Positions 33,180 to 42,833 of a stretch of DNA of 64,000 bases are shown here, piece after piece; the first letter of the stretch is position 1; the number at the start of each line of letters is the position of its first letter. The stretch lies in NCBI RefSeq assembly GCF_020073745.1, contig NZ_JAIRAU010000059.1, positions 248,001-312,000 on the forward strand, in the 5' to 3' direction. The DNA comes from Nannocystis pusilla (GTDB lineage: Bacteria > Myxococcota_A > Polyangia > Nannocystales > Nannocystaceae). Both the position numbers and the translations under genes were made by a program. The notes under the pieces were generated by a model that had not been told where the DNA came from, searched no databases, and saw only the letters and a program-made list of their open reading frames with translations.

Positions 33180-35912
33180 TCAGTTGTGGACCTCGTAGAC
33201 CTCGCCGCACTCGCTGACGCGCGGCCCCTGGCGATTCTCCACCGGGCTCGTCCTCGGCTTCAGCGGCCGCAAGTTCGGCGGCAGCTCGAGCTCGGGCCAG
33301 ATCTCCATCATCGCCTCGACGACCGCCGGATCGAACTGGCTGCCGCCAAGTTTGCTCACCTTCTCGGCGGCGACCCGCGGCTCCATGCCGCTGCGGTAGA
33401 TGCGGTCGGACACCATGGCGTCCCAGCAGTCGGCGACGCTGACGACGCGCACGCTCGGCGGGATGTCGTCGCCGCGCAGGCGGTCGGGGTAGCCGGTGCC
33501 GTCCCAGCGCTCGTGGTGGTGCAGGGCGAAGCGCCGCAGCTCGGCCAGCTCGGGCGACTTCTCGAGGATCTTGCCGCCGAGCACGGTGTGCTGGCGGATG
33601 ACCTCGATCTCCTCGAGGGTGAGCGCGCCGGGCTTGTTGAGCACCTTGTCGGGGATGCCGATCTTGCCGACGTCGTGCAGCAGGGCCCCGAGCTCGATGG
33701 TGCGGAGCAGCGGCCGCGCGAGCTTCATGTGCTCGGCGATCCGCACCGCGAAGTAGCTGACGCGCTCGGAGTGGCCGCCGGTGTAGAAGTCCTTGGCGTC
33801 GATCGCGGCGACCAGCGTGCGCACGGTGTCGATGAAGAAGCCGTGCACGCGCGTCTCGAGCGAGCTGCTCTTGGTCGCCAGCTCCTCGTTGAGGCGGGTC
33901 AGGTACGACTCGTAGTGCTGGGCCCGCAGCAGGTTGCTGACGCGCGCCTTGAGCTCCTCGGGCAAGAACGGCTTGACGAGGTAGTCGCTGGCGCCGCGGC
34001 GGAGGCCGCGGATCCGGTCGCGGCCGTCGGCGCGGGCGGTCAGCAGCAGCACCGGCAGGCGCTCGGTCTCCGGGTCCTTGCGCAGCTGCTCGACCAGCTG
34101 GAAGCCGGACAGCTTGGGCATCATGACGTCGGAGATGACGAGCGCGGGCTTGACGTCGCGGACCTTCTGCAGGCCCTCCTCGCCGTTGCTGGCGGTGTAG
34201 ACGTCGTGCTGCGGGGCGAGCAGGCGCTCGATGACGCGGACGATCTCGGGGTGGTCGTCGATGACGAGGATCCGGCTGCGCTCGCCCTGGGCGGCCAGCA
34301 GGTGCTCGCCGAGCAGCGGCGCGATGCCGGGGAACGACAGGTCGGGGGTCGGCGCGGCCGGGTCGAGCAGCTCGACGCGCTCGATCGGCGGCAGGCGCTC
34401 GATCCGCGTCATGCTCATCGCCGGCGCGCCGAGGATGTCCTCGGGGACAGGTATGGCGAGCATCGACTCGCCGGGGGCCGGCTGCGCCGGGGCCATGCCG
34501 ACCAGCTCGGTCGGGTCGAGCGGGCGGCTCGGCAGCTCGACGGTCATGGTGGTGCCGCGCCCGGGGCTGCTCTCGACCACGACCTCGCCGTCGTGGCGGT
34601 TGACGATCGTCTTGACCAGCGCGAGGCCGATGCCGGTGCCCTCGAAGGCGCGCGTCGAGGTGGCGTCGCCCTGGAAGAACGGGGTGAACAGCTTGGCCTT
34701 GATCGACTCGTTCATGCCGATGCCGGTGTCGCGCACCGACAGGCGCACGCGCTCGCCGACGACGGCGACGTCGACGGTGACGCGGCCGCCGGCGGGGGTG
34801 AACTTGACGGCGTTGCTGATCAGGTTGCGCGCGACCTTGCCGAGCTCGCGCGGGCTGCCGAGCACAACCACCGGCTCGGGCGGCGGCTCCCACTGCAGGA
34901 CCAGCTTGCGCTGGCGCGCGGTGCTGCCGAACGCCTTGACGTGCTCGTCGACGACGGCGCGCAGGTCGACCGGGTCGCGCGCGAGCGGCTGGTCGCGCGC
35001 GCCGTACTTCGAGTAGTCGAGCAGGTCGTTGATGAGGTCGTAGAGCTGGCGGGTGGCGGTGTGCATGTCCTCGAACACCTGCCGCACCTCGCCGCGGGCG
35101 TTGCCCGCCAGCAGGCCCTCGAGCGGGGTGAGGATGCAGGTCAGCGGGGTCCGCAGCTCGTGCGACATGTTGTCGAGGAACTGGCTCTTGGCCCGGTAGG
35201 CCTCCTCGATCTCGCGGTTCTTCTCCGAGACCTCCTGGTAGCTGTGGGTGATCCGCTCGTAGACGCTGCGCAGCTCCTCGTTGGTCTGCTGCTGCGCGAA
35301 CGCGGCGTCGAACAGGCGCCGGCGCAGGCGCCGGTTGAAGTAGGCGCCGACGGTGACGGTGGTGGCGGTCGAGATCAGGAAGATGCTGTTGGCCGCGAAC
35401 ACGGTCCAGTCCCACTCGGCCAGCGGCACCGGGTCGAGCGCGAACAGCAGGGCGACGAAGGTGAAGTAGACCGCCGTCGAGGTGACGAGGACGTGCAGCG
35501 GGCCGATCGGGACGAACACGCCGACGGCGATCAGCGTGAGGGTGATGCCGGCGTAGTAGTGGCTCTTGTGGCCGAGGTTGAGCGCGCTCATCAGGCCCAT
35601 GAACGAGCCGATGAGGTACATCGCCAGGCCGCAGATGCCCTCGACGTAGCGCTGATACGCCGGGCGCTGGCTGAGCTTGAGCAGCGCGATCATCACCAGC
35701 GCCAGCGCCAGGCGCATGGCGAAGAACTTGGCGACCAGGCCCGGGTCGTGGACGCTGATGATGTCGAGCACGCCGAAGCCGAGCATCAAGGCGATGCCGA
35801 GGTAGGTGACGCGGCGGTAGCCGGCCGCGACGTCCTCCCGCACGCGCGCGGCGAAGCCCTCGTCGCGCGACAAGGTGGTCTCGCTGATGGCGGGGAGGTC
35901 GCTCGCGCTCAT
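33180..35912 (-). CDS. Hybrid histidine kinase with receiver and HD-GYP domains
   Basis: A 910-residue signalling protein. Six or so membrane helices (about residues 35-200) precede a HisKA domain (FLDNMSHELRTPLT, phospho-His near residue 250), a HATPase with ISNAVKFTPAGG, DTGIGM and GTGIGLALVK, a receiver domain (ILVIDDHPEIV, phospho-Asp in VISDVMMPK, KP in YLVKPF) and a C-terminal HD-GYP phosphodiesterase (GGHSERVS, LLHDVGKIGIPD, HHERWDGTGYPDRLRG). It is predicted to sense at the membrane and to hydrolyse cyclic di-GMP. ATG 35912 overlaps the end of the PilZ fusion gene (ATGA), so both are made from one transcript. Confidence 0.93.
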   Translation of the reverse strand: MSASDLPAISETTLSRDEGFAARVREDVAAGYRRVTYLGIALMLGFGVLDIISVHDPGLVAKFFAMRLALALVMIALLKLSQRPAYQRYVEGICGLAMYLIGSFMGLMSALNLGHKSHYYAGITLTLIAVGVFVPIGPLHVLVTSTAVYFTFVALLFALDPVPLAEWDWTVFAANSIFLISTATTVTVGAYFNRRLRRRLFDAAFAQQQTNEELRSVYERITHSYQEVSEKNREIEEAYRAKSQFLDNMSHELRTPLTCILTPLEGLLAGNARGEVRQVFEDMHTATRQLYDLINDLLDYSKYGARDQPLARDPVDLRAVVDEHVKAFGSTARQRKLVLQWEPPPEPVVVLGSPRELGKVARNLISNAVKFTPAGGRVTVDVAVVGERVRLSVRDTGIGMNESIKAKLFTPFFQGDATSTRAFEGTGIGLALVKTIVNRHDGEVVVESSPGRGTTMTVELPSRPLDPTELVGMAPAQPAPGESMLAIPVPEDILGAPAMSMTRIERLPPIERVELLDPAAPTPDLSFPGIAPLLGEHLLAAQGERSRILVIDDHPEIVRVIERLLAPQHDVYTASNGEEGLQKVRDVKPALVISDVMMPKLSGFQLVEQLRKDPETERLPVLLLTARADGRDRIRGLRRGASDYLVKPFLPEELKARVSNLLRAQHYESYLTRLNEELATKSSSLETRVHGFFIDTVRTLVAAIDAKDFYTGGHSERVSYFAVRIAEHMKLARPLLRTIELGALLHDVGKIGIPDKVLNKPGALTLEEIEVIRQHTVLGGKILEKSPELAELRRFALHHHERWDGTGYPDRLRGDDIPPSVRVVSVADCWDAMVSDRIYRSGMEPRVAAEKVSKLGGSQFDPAVVEAMMEIWPELELPPNLRPLKPRTSPVENRQGPRVSECGEVYEVHN
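34435..34451. repeat. Dispersed palindrome, in frame in kinase linker
   Basis: ATGTCCTCGGGGACAGG, encoding PVPEDIL in the linker between the kinase and the receiver. Confidence 0.65.
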
Positions 35913-38900
35913 CGATGGCCCACGGCGATGATGGCCTGCGGCGGGTCGCCGAAGGCGGTGACGGTCTCGACGCGGCGGAAGCCGGCGCGCTCGACCATCA
36001 TGGTCAGCTCCTCGCGCGAGAAGAAGGCGAACTGGCCCTCCTCGGCGAGGATCGAGAGGAAGGCGGCGCTGCTCAGGAAGGCCCGCACGTCGCGGAGGAA
36101 GGTGCCGCGGTCGACGCCCGGCGGCAACGGCATGTTGGGGTCGCTCTGCAGCCGGTGCAGCAGGTTCTGGTAGATCCGGCTCATGTCGAAGTCGGGCTGC
36201 ATGGTCGACACGACGATCCGCCCGCCCGGGCGGACGACGCGGTGGAGCTCGCGCAGGACCTCGATCGGGTTGCTCAGGTAGCTGAGCACCAGGCTGCAGG
36301 CGACGCGGTCGAAGGTGGCGTCGCCGAACGGCAGGCGCTCGACCTGATCGCCTGGCCGAATGGACAGGCGAGCGAGCTGCAGCTCGTCGATCGCCGGCGC
36401 CTGGCCGCGCTCGAAGCGGGCCCGCGCGTCGCGCACGAGGTCGGCGGGCCCCAGCCGCCCGCGCAGCCATCGGGTCATGCGGTTGAAGTCGAGGACGACG
36501 TCCTGCTCGTCCGCCGGCAAGGCGGCCCCGAGGTACGCGAGGTCCTGCTTGTCGAGCTCCCGCCCGCGCAAGACGTCGTGCAGCCGCCAGTCCTCCGCCG
36601 CCTTCCACATGTCGATCGAGTAACCCGTGAGACCCTTGATGATGCCCCGGAGCGCGTCGTAGCCGTAGAGTTCTCCTGCGAGGAAGCGCCGGAGCGTGCG
36701 CACCGGGCTGATGTCGACGTTGACGCAGTGGCGCGCGACGTCGGGCAGCGCGAGCCCGCGCTCCTCGGCCAGCGCGCGGAGCTTGCGCTCGGCCTCGTCG
36801 AGGGCGCCCGGCACGAAGTCGACGAGGTTCAGGCGCGCGCACGGGGGCCGGCCCCGGGCGCCGCGGCGGCGCAGCAGCCGGGCCGACAGGTTGCCGGTGC
36901 CGCACCCGAGGTCGCAGACGACGTGCTCGCCGCGGACGTCGAGCAGCTCGAGCTCGCGGTCGATGAACTCGTTGTACTCGTCGCAGGCGTTGAGGACGTC
37001 GTAGGCGAGCTTCGAGCTGCTGTCGCCGAGCAGGTACTCGTGCCAGTAGCGGCGCCGGTCGGGCAGGGGGCTCTTCGGCACCCGCCGCCACTCGGCGTTG
37101 CGGGCGCGCACGAGCTCGCGCGGGTCGGGGGTGATGGGCTCGATGTCCTCGCGGAACAGGAAGCGCCAGATCTGGCGCACCGCGGTGTGGAACAGCGACA
37201 GCGCCTCGACGCTCGACAGCGGCATGTGGCCGCAGTCGAGCTCGACCAGCTCGCGCGAGCCGGGCGCGGCCACGGCCATGAATTCGCGGATGGTGGCCGG
37301 ATCGATCCACGCGTCGTAGCGGCCGAGCAGCCAGGTCACGGGGATCGGGATCTCGGCGATCTCGCGCTTGGCGTCGGCCATGAACGCGAGGCCCTCGCGC
37401 AGGAGATCGGCGCAGAAGTGGTCGATGTCGCCGGTGACGCCGAGGATGTTGGCGATGCCGCTCAGCTTGCCGCTGGCGTGCTGCGACACGTAGTCGACGC
37501 CGCCCGAGGCGTTGCGGATGACCTCCTGGGCCGCGGGGGCGCCGTTGATGCCGAGCCAGTAGTGAATGCGCCGGCCCTTGTCGTTGAAGACGGCGCGCCG
37601 GCCGACGACGCCCTGCAGGCTGAACGAGACCAGCACGACCTGCGTCGGCGCGAAGATCGGGTTGTCGTAGACGTAGTCGAGCGTGGCCGAGATGTCGTCG
37701 ACGGCCTGCGACAGCGACATGCGCATGGCCTCGCGCCCGTGCTCGCGGCAGTCGGGGTCCTTGTAGCTCTCGCCGATGTTGCGCACGCCGTCGAACCGCA
37801 GCACCACGACGTCCTGGCGGCGGCGGGCGAAGTTCTCGACCAGCGTGAGCGCGAGGCCGGAGGTCGACTCCTTGCGCTTCGAGTGCGCGGGCGGGATGAT
37901 GATCACCGGCGCGAGCAGCTTGCGACCGTCGCCCCGCGGGGTGGTGTTGAGGATGGCGACGATGTCCTCGCGCCGCCGGTTGGGGTAGCGCACGACCTCG
38001 ACCCCGCCCGCGCCGGACCCGCTCGGCGGCGTCGACTTGCGCGGGATCAGGCGGCCGATCAAGAGGCCCATCTTCTCGACGAAGCCGAGCGACTTCTTCT
38101 CGGCGGCGCCGCGCGGCCGGACGCCCTTGTTGAAGGCCTCGTCGGCGATGCCGAAGTCGAGGCCGACCCGCAGGTACTCGACGGCGCCGGCCTCGCCCTC
38201 GACCGGCGTGACGTGCATGACTTGCCCGGTCTTGCGCGTCTCGCCGTCGCCGTTGGCGCCGGACACCACGACCTCGCGCAGCGGCGTGCCGGGCAGCAGC
38301 AGCGCCTCGTCGGGCCGCATCCTGAAGGCGAGGCCGGTGGCCGAGATGTCGAGCACCTCGCGCCGCAGCTTCTTGCCCGGAGGATACGGCAGCGGGATCG
38401 AGACGAACATCTCCTGCGGGCCGGGCGAGCGCCGCTGCGAGCGCCGCAGCTCGAAGCGCGTCAGGTTGGCCGGCACCTCGAGGGTGACGCGCGCGCCGCT
38501 GCGGTCGAGCACCTGCGAGTGCGCGTGAGCGTTGAATGTGCCGCGCGTCAAGGTGAAGTGGACGTGATCGCCGACGGCCGGCAAGCGCGCCGCGGCGTCG
38601 CGCAGCTGCACGAGGATCGCGGCGCCGCCGACCTGGAACAGCTGCAGGTCGACGAGCTCGCCGACGTCGCGCTGAAACAGCAGGCCGGGCACGGGCCCCT
38701 CGGCGAGCATGTCGCGCAAGGTGTTGGCGACGGAGGCGACGCCGCTGATGACCTGCACGTTGCGCGGGTCGATGTGGCGCGGCTGATCTTCCATGATCTC
38801 GGCGATCTCCGCCAGCAGGCGACCGAGGACATAGCGGTGGATCTGCTCGGCGGCGGCCTCGCTGAGGTCCTGAAACTGAAGTCCGACCCCGAGGCCGTGG

Positions 38901-39151
38901 GGCGACAGTGCGGCCACTCGGACGACACGTGCGGAGACGTCGACGGCCTGGTCGCTGCCGAGCAGCGCGACCGACAGTTGGAGCTGGCTCGGCAGATGCG
39001 CGTGCTGATCGGGCAACGCGACGAAGGCCCCGCCGTCGGAGACGTTCAGCACCCGGCCGCTGCCGACGTTGGCGACGGTGCACACGAGCGTGCACGCCAC
39101 CCGTGGATACACGCGGCGATCTCCGGGACGGCCATAAGGTTGTACGTTCAC
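35909..39151 (-). CDS. PilZ-PilZ-hydrolase-methyltransferase fusion
   Basis: A 1080-residue cytoplasmic protein. PilZ 1 (about residues 10-105) has DRRVYPRV and NVSDGGAF; PilZ 2 (about 235-350) has ELRRSQRR and DISATGLAF, so both carry the RxxxR and D/NxSxxG cyclic di-GMP-binding motifs. An alpha/beta-hydrolase-type region (about 400-680) has the nucleophile-elbow-like VSFSLQGVVG, an Asp in LLGRYDAWID and a His in LDCGHMPLSS. A methyltransferase-like domain (about 745-1080) starts VVCDLGCGTGNLSARL and has a late block FDRVACSLVLSYLSNP. The start is GTG 39151. It shares an ATGA overlap with the HD-GYP kinase, so the two may write and read one cyclic di-GMP signal controlling a lipid or acyl modification; that last step is inference. 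Confidence 0.85.
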   Translation of the reverse strand: MNVQPYGRPGDRRVYPRVACTLVCTVANVGSGRVLNVSDGGAFVALPDQHAHLPSQLQLSVALLGSDQAVDVSARVVRVAALSPHGLGVGLQFQDLSEAAAEQIHRYVLGRLLAEIAEIMEDQPRHIDPRNVQVISGVASVANTLRDMLAEGPVPGLLFQRDVGELVDLQLFQVGGAAILVQLRDAAARLPAVGDHVHFTLTRGTFNAHAHSQVLDRSGARVTLEVPANLTRFELRRSQRRSPGPQEMFVSIPLPYPPGKKLRREVLDISATGLAFRMRPDEALLLPGTPLREVVVSGANGDGETRKTGQVMHVTPVEGEAGAVEYLRVGLDFGIADEAFNKGVRPRGAAEKKSLGFVEKMGLLIGRLIPRKSTPPSGSGAGGVEVVRYPNRRREDIVAILNTTPRGDGRKLLAPVIIIPPAHSKRKESTSGLALTLVENFARRRQDVVVLRFDGVRNIGESYKDPDCREHGREAMRMSLSQAVDDISATLDYVYDNPIFAPTQVVLVSFSLQGVVGRRAVFNDKGRRIHYWLGINGAPAAQEVIRNASGGVDYVSQHASGKLSGIANILGVTGDIDHFCADLLREGLAFMADAKREIAEIPIPVTWLLGRYDAWIDPATIREFMAVAAPGSRELVELDCGHMPLSSVEALSLFHTAVRQIWRFLFREDIEPITPDPRELVRARNAEWRRVPKSPLPDRRRYWHEYLLGDSSSKLAYDVLNACDEYNEFIDRELELLDVRGEHVVCDLGCGTGNLSARLLRRRGARGRPPCARLNLVDFVPGALDEAERKLRALAEERGLALPDVARHCVNVDISPVRTLRRFLAGELYGYDALRGIIKGLTGYSIDMWKAAEDWRLHDVLRGRELDKQDLAYLGAALPADEQDVVLDFNRMTRWLRGRLGPADLVRDARARFERGQAPAIDELQLARLSIRPGDQVERLPFGDATFDRVACSLVLSYLSNPIEVLRELHRVVRPGGRIVVSTMQPDFDMSRIYQNLLHRLQSDPNMPLPPGVDRGTFLRDVRAFLSSAAFLSILAEEGQFAFFSREELTMMVERAGFRRVETVTAFGDPPQAIIAVGHR
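36351..36368. repeat. Dispersed palindrome, in frame in PilZ fusion
   Basis: CCTGGCCGAATGGACAGG, encoding LSIRPGD just before the late methyltransferase motif. Confidence 0.6.
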
Positions 39152-39244
39152 GCGCCCATCCTACCGAAGCCCGACGCGGCAGCCCGAGGCCGCGAACTCG
39201 GGATCGTACAACGACGCGCCGCGCCGTCCATCGCGCGCCACCGC

Positions 39245-39934
39245 TCAGCGACCCATCAACCGCCGCCAGTCGTCGCGCGAGCGGATCCGCAAGTAGCGGT
39301 TGGTCTTCCGTTGCGTACCCAGGGGGCTCGTCGGGGTCGGACCGTAGTTGTGGCCCGGATAAAGGACGACGTCGTCGGTCAGCGCCGCCAGCGGCCCGGT
39401 CAGGCTCTCGTACATCTGCTGCGCGTCGCCGCCCGGGAGGTCGACCCGCCCGCAGCCATCCACGAACAGCGTGTCGCCGGCGACGAGGCGATCGCGGACG
39501 AGGAAGCACTGACTGCCGGGGGTGTGGCCGGGTGTGTGGATGAACGTGATCTCGACGTCGCCGATCGCCATGCGATCGCCGCCCTCGCGGCGCACGAGGT
39601 CGCCTTCGCTGACGCCGGTGACCTGCTTGAGCCCGTCGGCCTCGAGCTTGTGGACGTGGATCCGGGCGTCGACGCGGCCGATCAGCTCGGCGACTCCGCC
39701 GGGGACGCGGAACCCCATCATGCCGCCGCCGCAATGGTCGGGGTGATAGTGAGTCACGAGCGCGCCGACGATCTTCATGTCGTCGGCCTCGGCGAGGCGC
39801 ACGAGCGCGTCGGTGTCCCACGCGGGATCGACGACGACGCAGGTCCGCGTGGTGCGACTGCCGATGAAGTAGATGAAGTTGGCCATCGGCCCGATCGGCA
39901 CTTGACGGAAGTACAGGTCGGAGGACTCGCCCAT
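39245..39934 (-). CDS. Metallo-beta-lactamase-fold hydrolase (glyoxalase II-like)
   Basis: A 229-residue hydrolase with the zinc motif THYHPDHCGG, further ligands in HTPGHTPGS, GDTLFVDGCGR and YPGHNYG. The last two are shared with glyoxalase II and persulfide dioxygenase-type enzymes that hydrolyse or oxidise glutathione-like thioesters. Substrate not determinable from sequence. ATG 39934 was chosen; the frame is open upstream into the divergent promoter region. Confidence 0.88.
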   Translation of the reverse strand: MGESSDLYFRQVPIGPMANFIYFIGSRTTRTCVVVDPAWDTDALVRLAEADDMKIVGALVTHYHPDHCGGGMMGFRVPGGVAELIGRVDARIHVHKLEADGLKQVTGVSEGDLVRREGGDRMAIGDVEITFIHTPGHTPGSQCFLVRDRLVAGDTLFVDGCGRVDLPGGDAQQMYESLTGPLAALTDDVVLYPGHNYGPTPTSPLGTQRKTNRYLRIRSRDDWRRLMGR

Positions 39935-39963
39935 CGCTCCTACGATAGCCCGGGACGCGGGTT

Positions 39964-39983
39964 TTCGCGAACGCGGTCGCGAA
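39964..39983. promoter_or_regulatory. Inverted repeat in divergent promoter region
   Basis: TTCGCGA, 6-nt spacer, TCGCGAA: a perfect 7-bp inverted repeat 30 nt upstream of the hydrolase start and 77 nt upstream of the lipoprotein start. A plausible operator for either. Confidence 0.35.
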
Positions 39984-40030
39984 TTTCCGCGCCGCGGCGA
40001 ATTTCGTGCGGCGCGCGGACCCCTGTGGCA

Positions 40031-40036
40031 TACAAT
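40031..40036 (+). promoter_or_regulatory. Possible -10 element of lipoprotein gene
   Basis: TACAAT, 24 nt upstream of the start codon, in otherwise GC-rich DNA. No good -35 hexamer is seen at the usual distance. Confidence 0.3.
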
Positions 40037-40059
40037 CGGCCGCAACGAAGAGGCCCCCC

Positions 40060-40575
40060 ATGCTCCGTACCCTCGCCGTCATCGCCGTGTCCTCCGCCGC
40101 CCTGTCCGCCGTCGCCTGCAAGAGCGAGGGCACCAAAAGCCCCGGGGGCTGCGAGTCGGGCTACGTGCTGTCCGAGGGCAACGTCTGCGTGCTGCAGAAC
40201 ATCGTCGACTACAATCAATGCGTCACCAACGCGGCCGCGCGCGAGAGCATCAATGTCGGCTTGACGAAGGAGATCCTCGGTCGCCTGCAGCTCCAGTGGG
40301 TCGGGCCCGACGTCGGACCGTCGCCCGACGCGCGCGGGCGGGCGGCCAAGTTCATCGAGCTCAACCCCGGGTCGTGCCGCGAGCTCGAGGTCGTGTGGGG
40401 CTGCTATCAGGTCGCCAACAAGGTCCAGGAGGCCGCGACCGAGCCGCCGATCTGTACGCCGTCGACCGGCTCGACCCCGGTCGCCGCTCCGGGCGGCTCG
40501 ACGCCCCCCGCCGCAAGCGAGCCCGCGCCGGCGCCCGCCGACTCGACGCCCCCGGCCGCGGACGCACCGAACTGA
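40060..40575 (+). CDS. Small lipoprotein, unknown
   Basis: A 171-residue predicted lipoprotein: signal peptide with lipobox LSAVAC (Cys 20), a Cys-containing folded part (CESGYVLSEGNVCVLQNI, NPGSCRELEVVWGCY) and a Pro/Ser/Thr-rich C-terminal tail. It has no recognised family. ATG 40060 has AAGAGG upstream at a good distance. An intrinsic terminator follows 57 nt after the stop. Confidence 0.8.
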   Translation: MLRTLAVIAVSSAALSAVACKSEGTKSPGGCESGYVLSEGNVCVLQNIVDYNQCVTNAAARESINVGLTKEILGRLQLQWVGPDVGPSPDARGRAAKFIELNPGSCRELEVVWGCYQVANKVQEAATEPPICTPSTGSTPVAAPGGSTPPAASEPAPAPADSTPPAADAPN

Positions 40576-40631
40576 TCGGCTCGGCTCGGTTCGGCGCGCG
40601 GCGAGCTGAAACAGGCGCGTGAATGTGACGA

Positions 40632-40667
40632 GGGGCTGAAGCGGTCCGGCCGGACCGATTCAGCCCC
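40632..40667. terminator. Bidirectional stem-loop terminator
   Basis: GGGGCTGAA/TTCAGCCCC arms with an inner CGGTCCGG/CCGGACCG stem, in the gap between the convergent lipoprotein and prenyltransferase genes. Confidence 0.8.
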
Positions 40668-40703
40668 TTCGCACGTCTCGCCTCGACTCGAGGCCGCCCT
40701 CGG

Positions 40704-41696
40704 TCACGACAGCGCGAGCTCGATCAGCAGGCCCAGCAAGAACAGCAGGCCGAAGCGGCGGTTGTAGCGGAAGGCGTAGGCGACCAGGTAGGTCGGCCAG
40801 ATCGACTTCGGGAACTCGGGCGGGCAGGTCTCGGGGCGCGGGCGGGCGAACACGGCGGCGGTGTCGCGCAGCATCGGCAGGGCGGCGAGCACGATCAGGA
40901 GCGGCCAGCCGAGCGCGCCCGTCCACACCAGGGCGACCACGGCGAGCAGCTGCGCGACCAGCATGACGGTGACGCAGCGGCGCGCGAGCGACTCGCCGAG
41001 CAGCACCGGCAAGGTGAAGATGCCCTTGGCGCGGTCGGCGGTGAGCTTGTCGGTGTGCTTGCCGAACAGCACGGCCGTCGGTCCGAGCGCGTAGGCGGTG
41101 CCGATGAGCGCGGCGTCCCAGCTCCACTGGCCGGCGGTGCACAGGTAGGTGCCGCCGACCATCAGCGGGCCCCACACCAGGAGCACGGTCGGTTCGCCGA
41201 GGCCGATGTGTTTCAAAGGCCAGGTGTAGAACAGCACGAACACGACGCCGGCGAGCATGAGGCCGAGCGCGGTTGTGCCGGTGGCGGCGATCAGCCACAC
41301 GCCCGCGGCCAGCGCGATCGCGCCGGTGATCACGGTGTAGCGCAGGACGTCGCGCACGCTCATGAGGCCGTGCTCGAGCGGCTGCGGGCCGTACTGGGCG
41401 CGGAAGTAGTTGCCCTTGTCGACGCCCTGAAGATGATCGGTGAGGTCGTTGACGAGGTTGTTGGTGGCGTGGGCGAACACCAGTCCGATCAGACAGGCGA
41501 GGAAGTTCAGGCCGGAGAAATGACCGTCGCGCGCGGCCAGGATCCCGCCGATGCCGCCGGACACGATCGTCATGACGAACACGGCGGCCCGGGTGGCGAC
41601 GAGCCAGCGACTCACGACGTCGAGGCGGTCCCACTCGTCCTTGCTGAGCCGCGGGATGATCTGCAGCGCCCGGATCCACATGCGCAGGTCGAACAT
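40704..41696 (-). CDS. UbiA-family prenyltransferase (MenA-like)
   Basis: A 330-residue polytopic membrane enzyme with about nine helices. The Asp-rich metal motif is NDLTDHLQGVDKGN, and a second DKLTADRAKG occurs in the fourth cytoplasmic loop, as in MenA/UbiA enzymes that join polyprenyl chains to an aromatic acceptor. Which quinone or lipid is made cannot be told. ATG 41696 was chosen over an upstream in-frame ATG because the recognisable N-terminus starts at MFDLRMWIRALQ. Confidence 0.85.
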   Translation of the reverse strand: MFDLRMWIRALQIIPRLSKDEWDRLDVVSRWLVATRAAVFVMTIVSGGIGGILAARDGHFSGLNFLACLIGLVFAHATNNLVNDLTDHLQGVDKGNYFRAQYGPQPLEHGLMSVRDVLRYTVITGAIALAAGVWLIAATGTTALGLMLAGVVFVLFYTWPLKHIGLGEPTVLLVWGPLMVGGTYLCTAGQWSWDAALIGTAYALGPTAVLFGKHTDKLTADRAKGIFTLPVLLGESLARRCVTVMLVAQLLAVVALVWTGALGWPLLIVLAALPMLRDTAAVFARPRPETCPPEFPKSIWPTYLVAYAFRYNRRFGLLFLLGLLIELALS

Positions 41697-41853
41697 GCGC
41701 GAAGCTTGCCGAAGCCGCGCGCCGGGTGCGAGGGGCGATGCAGGCGCCGCGGGCGCGACGACCGTGCGCGGGACCACGCACGTGCGAGCCGGCAGCGCAG
41801 GCCGCGCGGCCGGGAGGTCGCTCGCCGCGGGGCGAGCCTCTACACTGACGACC

Positions 41854-42759
41854 ATGCCCATGCTTCAACCCTGGCCGCGCACGGCCTGGCTCCCGGCCCT
41901 CGCCCTCACGGCGGCGGTCGGCTGCCAGGACAACTACGAGATGGTGACCGCCGCTCTCAACACGGTGTCCGAGTCGGCGTCTGCCACCGGGACCGGGACC
42001 GACGCGACCGGCAGCACGACCGAGTCGACGACGGCGGACGTGCCGACGACCACGGCCGTGCCGACGACCAGCGGCGAGGGCAGCATGAGCGACAGCAACT
42101 CGGGCGGGACCGACGGGACGACGTCGACGACGGGGGAGACGTCGCAGACGACCGGCTGGGACCCGACGGCGACCACCGGCCCGCCGGCGACCTGCGACGC
42201 GCCCGAGGACTGCACGGGCGAGGGCTCGGGCGACCTGTCGACCTTCGTGCTGCCGTTCTTCCGCGGCGAGGTGTGCTACGCCGACAAGCTGCGCCCCGGC
42301 GACGGACTGCCGATCAGCTGGAACCCGTGCGTGCACCCGTGCATCGACCCCAAGAAGCTCGGCTGGCGCTACCTGGTCCGCTGCACCGGCGGCGTGGGCT
42401 GCGAGATCGCGTTCCTGCAGTACTACCGCGAGGCGACCGGCAGCAACTGCCCGAGCGACGTGTTCGCCAAGTTCAACGAGGCCGGCTGCAAGTACATCGG
42501 CCCGCACTACGGCCTCAGCGAGGGGCTGACGAGCTTCGGCTACCCCGACGACAAGCTGCTGGTGCCGTTCATCACCAACGCGGACGCGACGGCCGTCAAC
42601 GACCTCGAGCCTGCCGCCCAGGTGTGGACCCGCATCGACGGTCACACACAGTCGCCCGACCGCTACGTCCCGCTGTCGGTCAGCGACGCCAACCCGGCCC
42701 CGCCGATGCAGTGCGGGCCCGGTGTGGCCGGCTGCACGTGCAAGCAGATCGGCTTCTGA
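41854..42759 (+). CDS. Lipoprotein with Thr/Ser-rich spacer, unknown
   Basis: A 301-residue predicted lipoprotein: a hydrophobic signal ending LTAAVGC near residue 24, a Thr/Ser-rich spacer to about residue 112, then a Cys-rich folded part of about 185 residues (CDAPEDC, CVHPCIDPKKLG, CTGGVGCEIAFLQYY, CGPGVAGCTC) with no recognised family. ATG 41854 or 41860 could be used. It diverges from the prenyltransferase gene across a 157-nt promoter region. Confidence 0.8.
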   Translation: MPMLQPWPRTAWLPALALTAAVGCQDNYEMVTAALNTVSESASATGTGTDATGSTTESTTADVPTTTAVPTTSGEGSMSDSNSGGTDGTTSTTGETSQTTGWDPTATTGPPATCDAPEDCTGEGSGDLSTFVLPFFRGEVCYADKLRPGDGLPISWNPCVHPCIDPKKLGWRYLVRCTGGVGCEIAFLQYYREATGSNCPSDVFAKFNEAGCKYIGPHYGLSEGLTSFGYPDDKLLVPFITNADATAVNDLEPAAQVWTRIDGHTQSPDRYVPLSVSDANPAPPMQCGPGVAGCTCKQIGF

Positions 42760-42833
42760 GCCGGGCGGCGCTGGCCGCGTGAGCGGAGCCCGGAAGGGGC
42801 GGTCACGGGGGCGCCGACGGGTCGGAGCATGGC

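Noticed and set aside
33180..40136. Reading the whole 33.2-40.1 kb minus frame as one 2318-residue protein
   Set aside because: The part upstream of 35912 in that frame is Arg/Pro-rich shadow sequence of the PilZ fusion gene; the kinase has its own ATG overlapping the previous stop.
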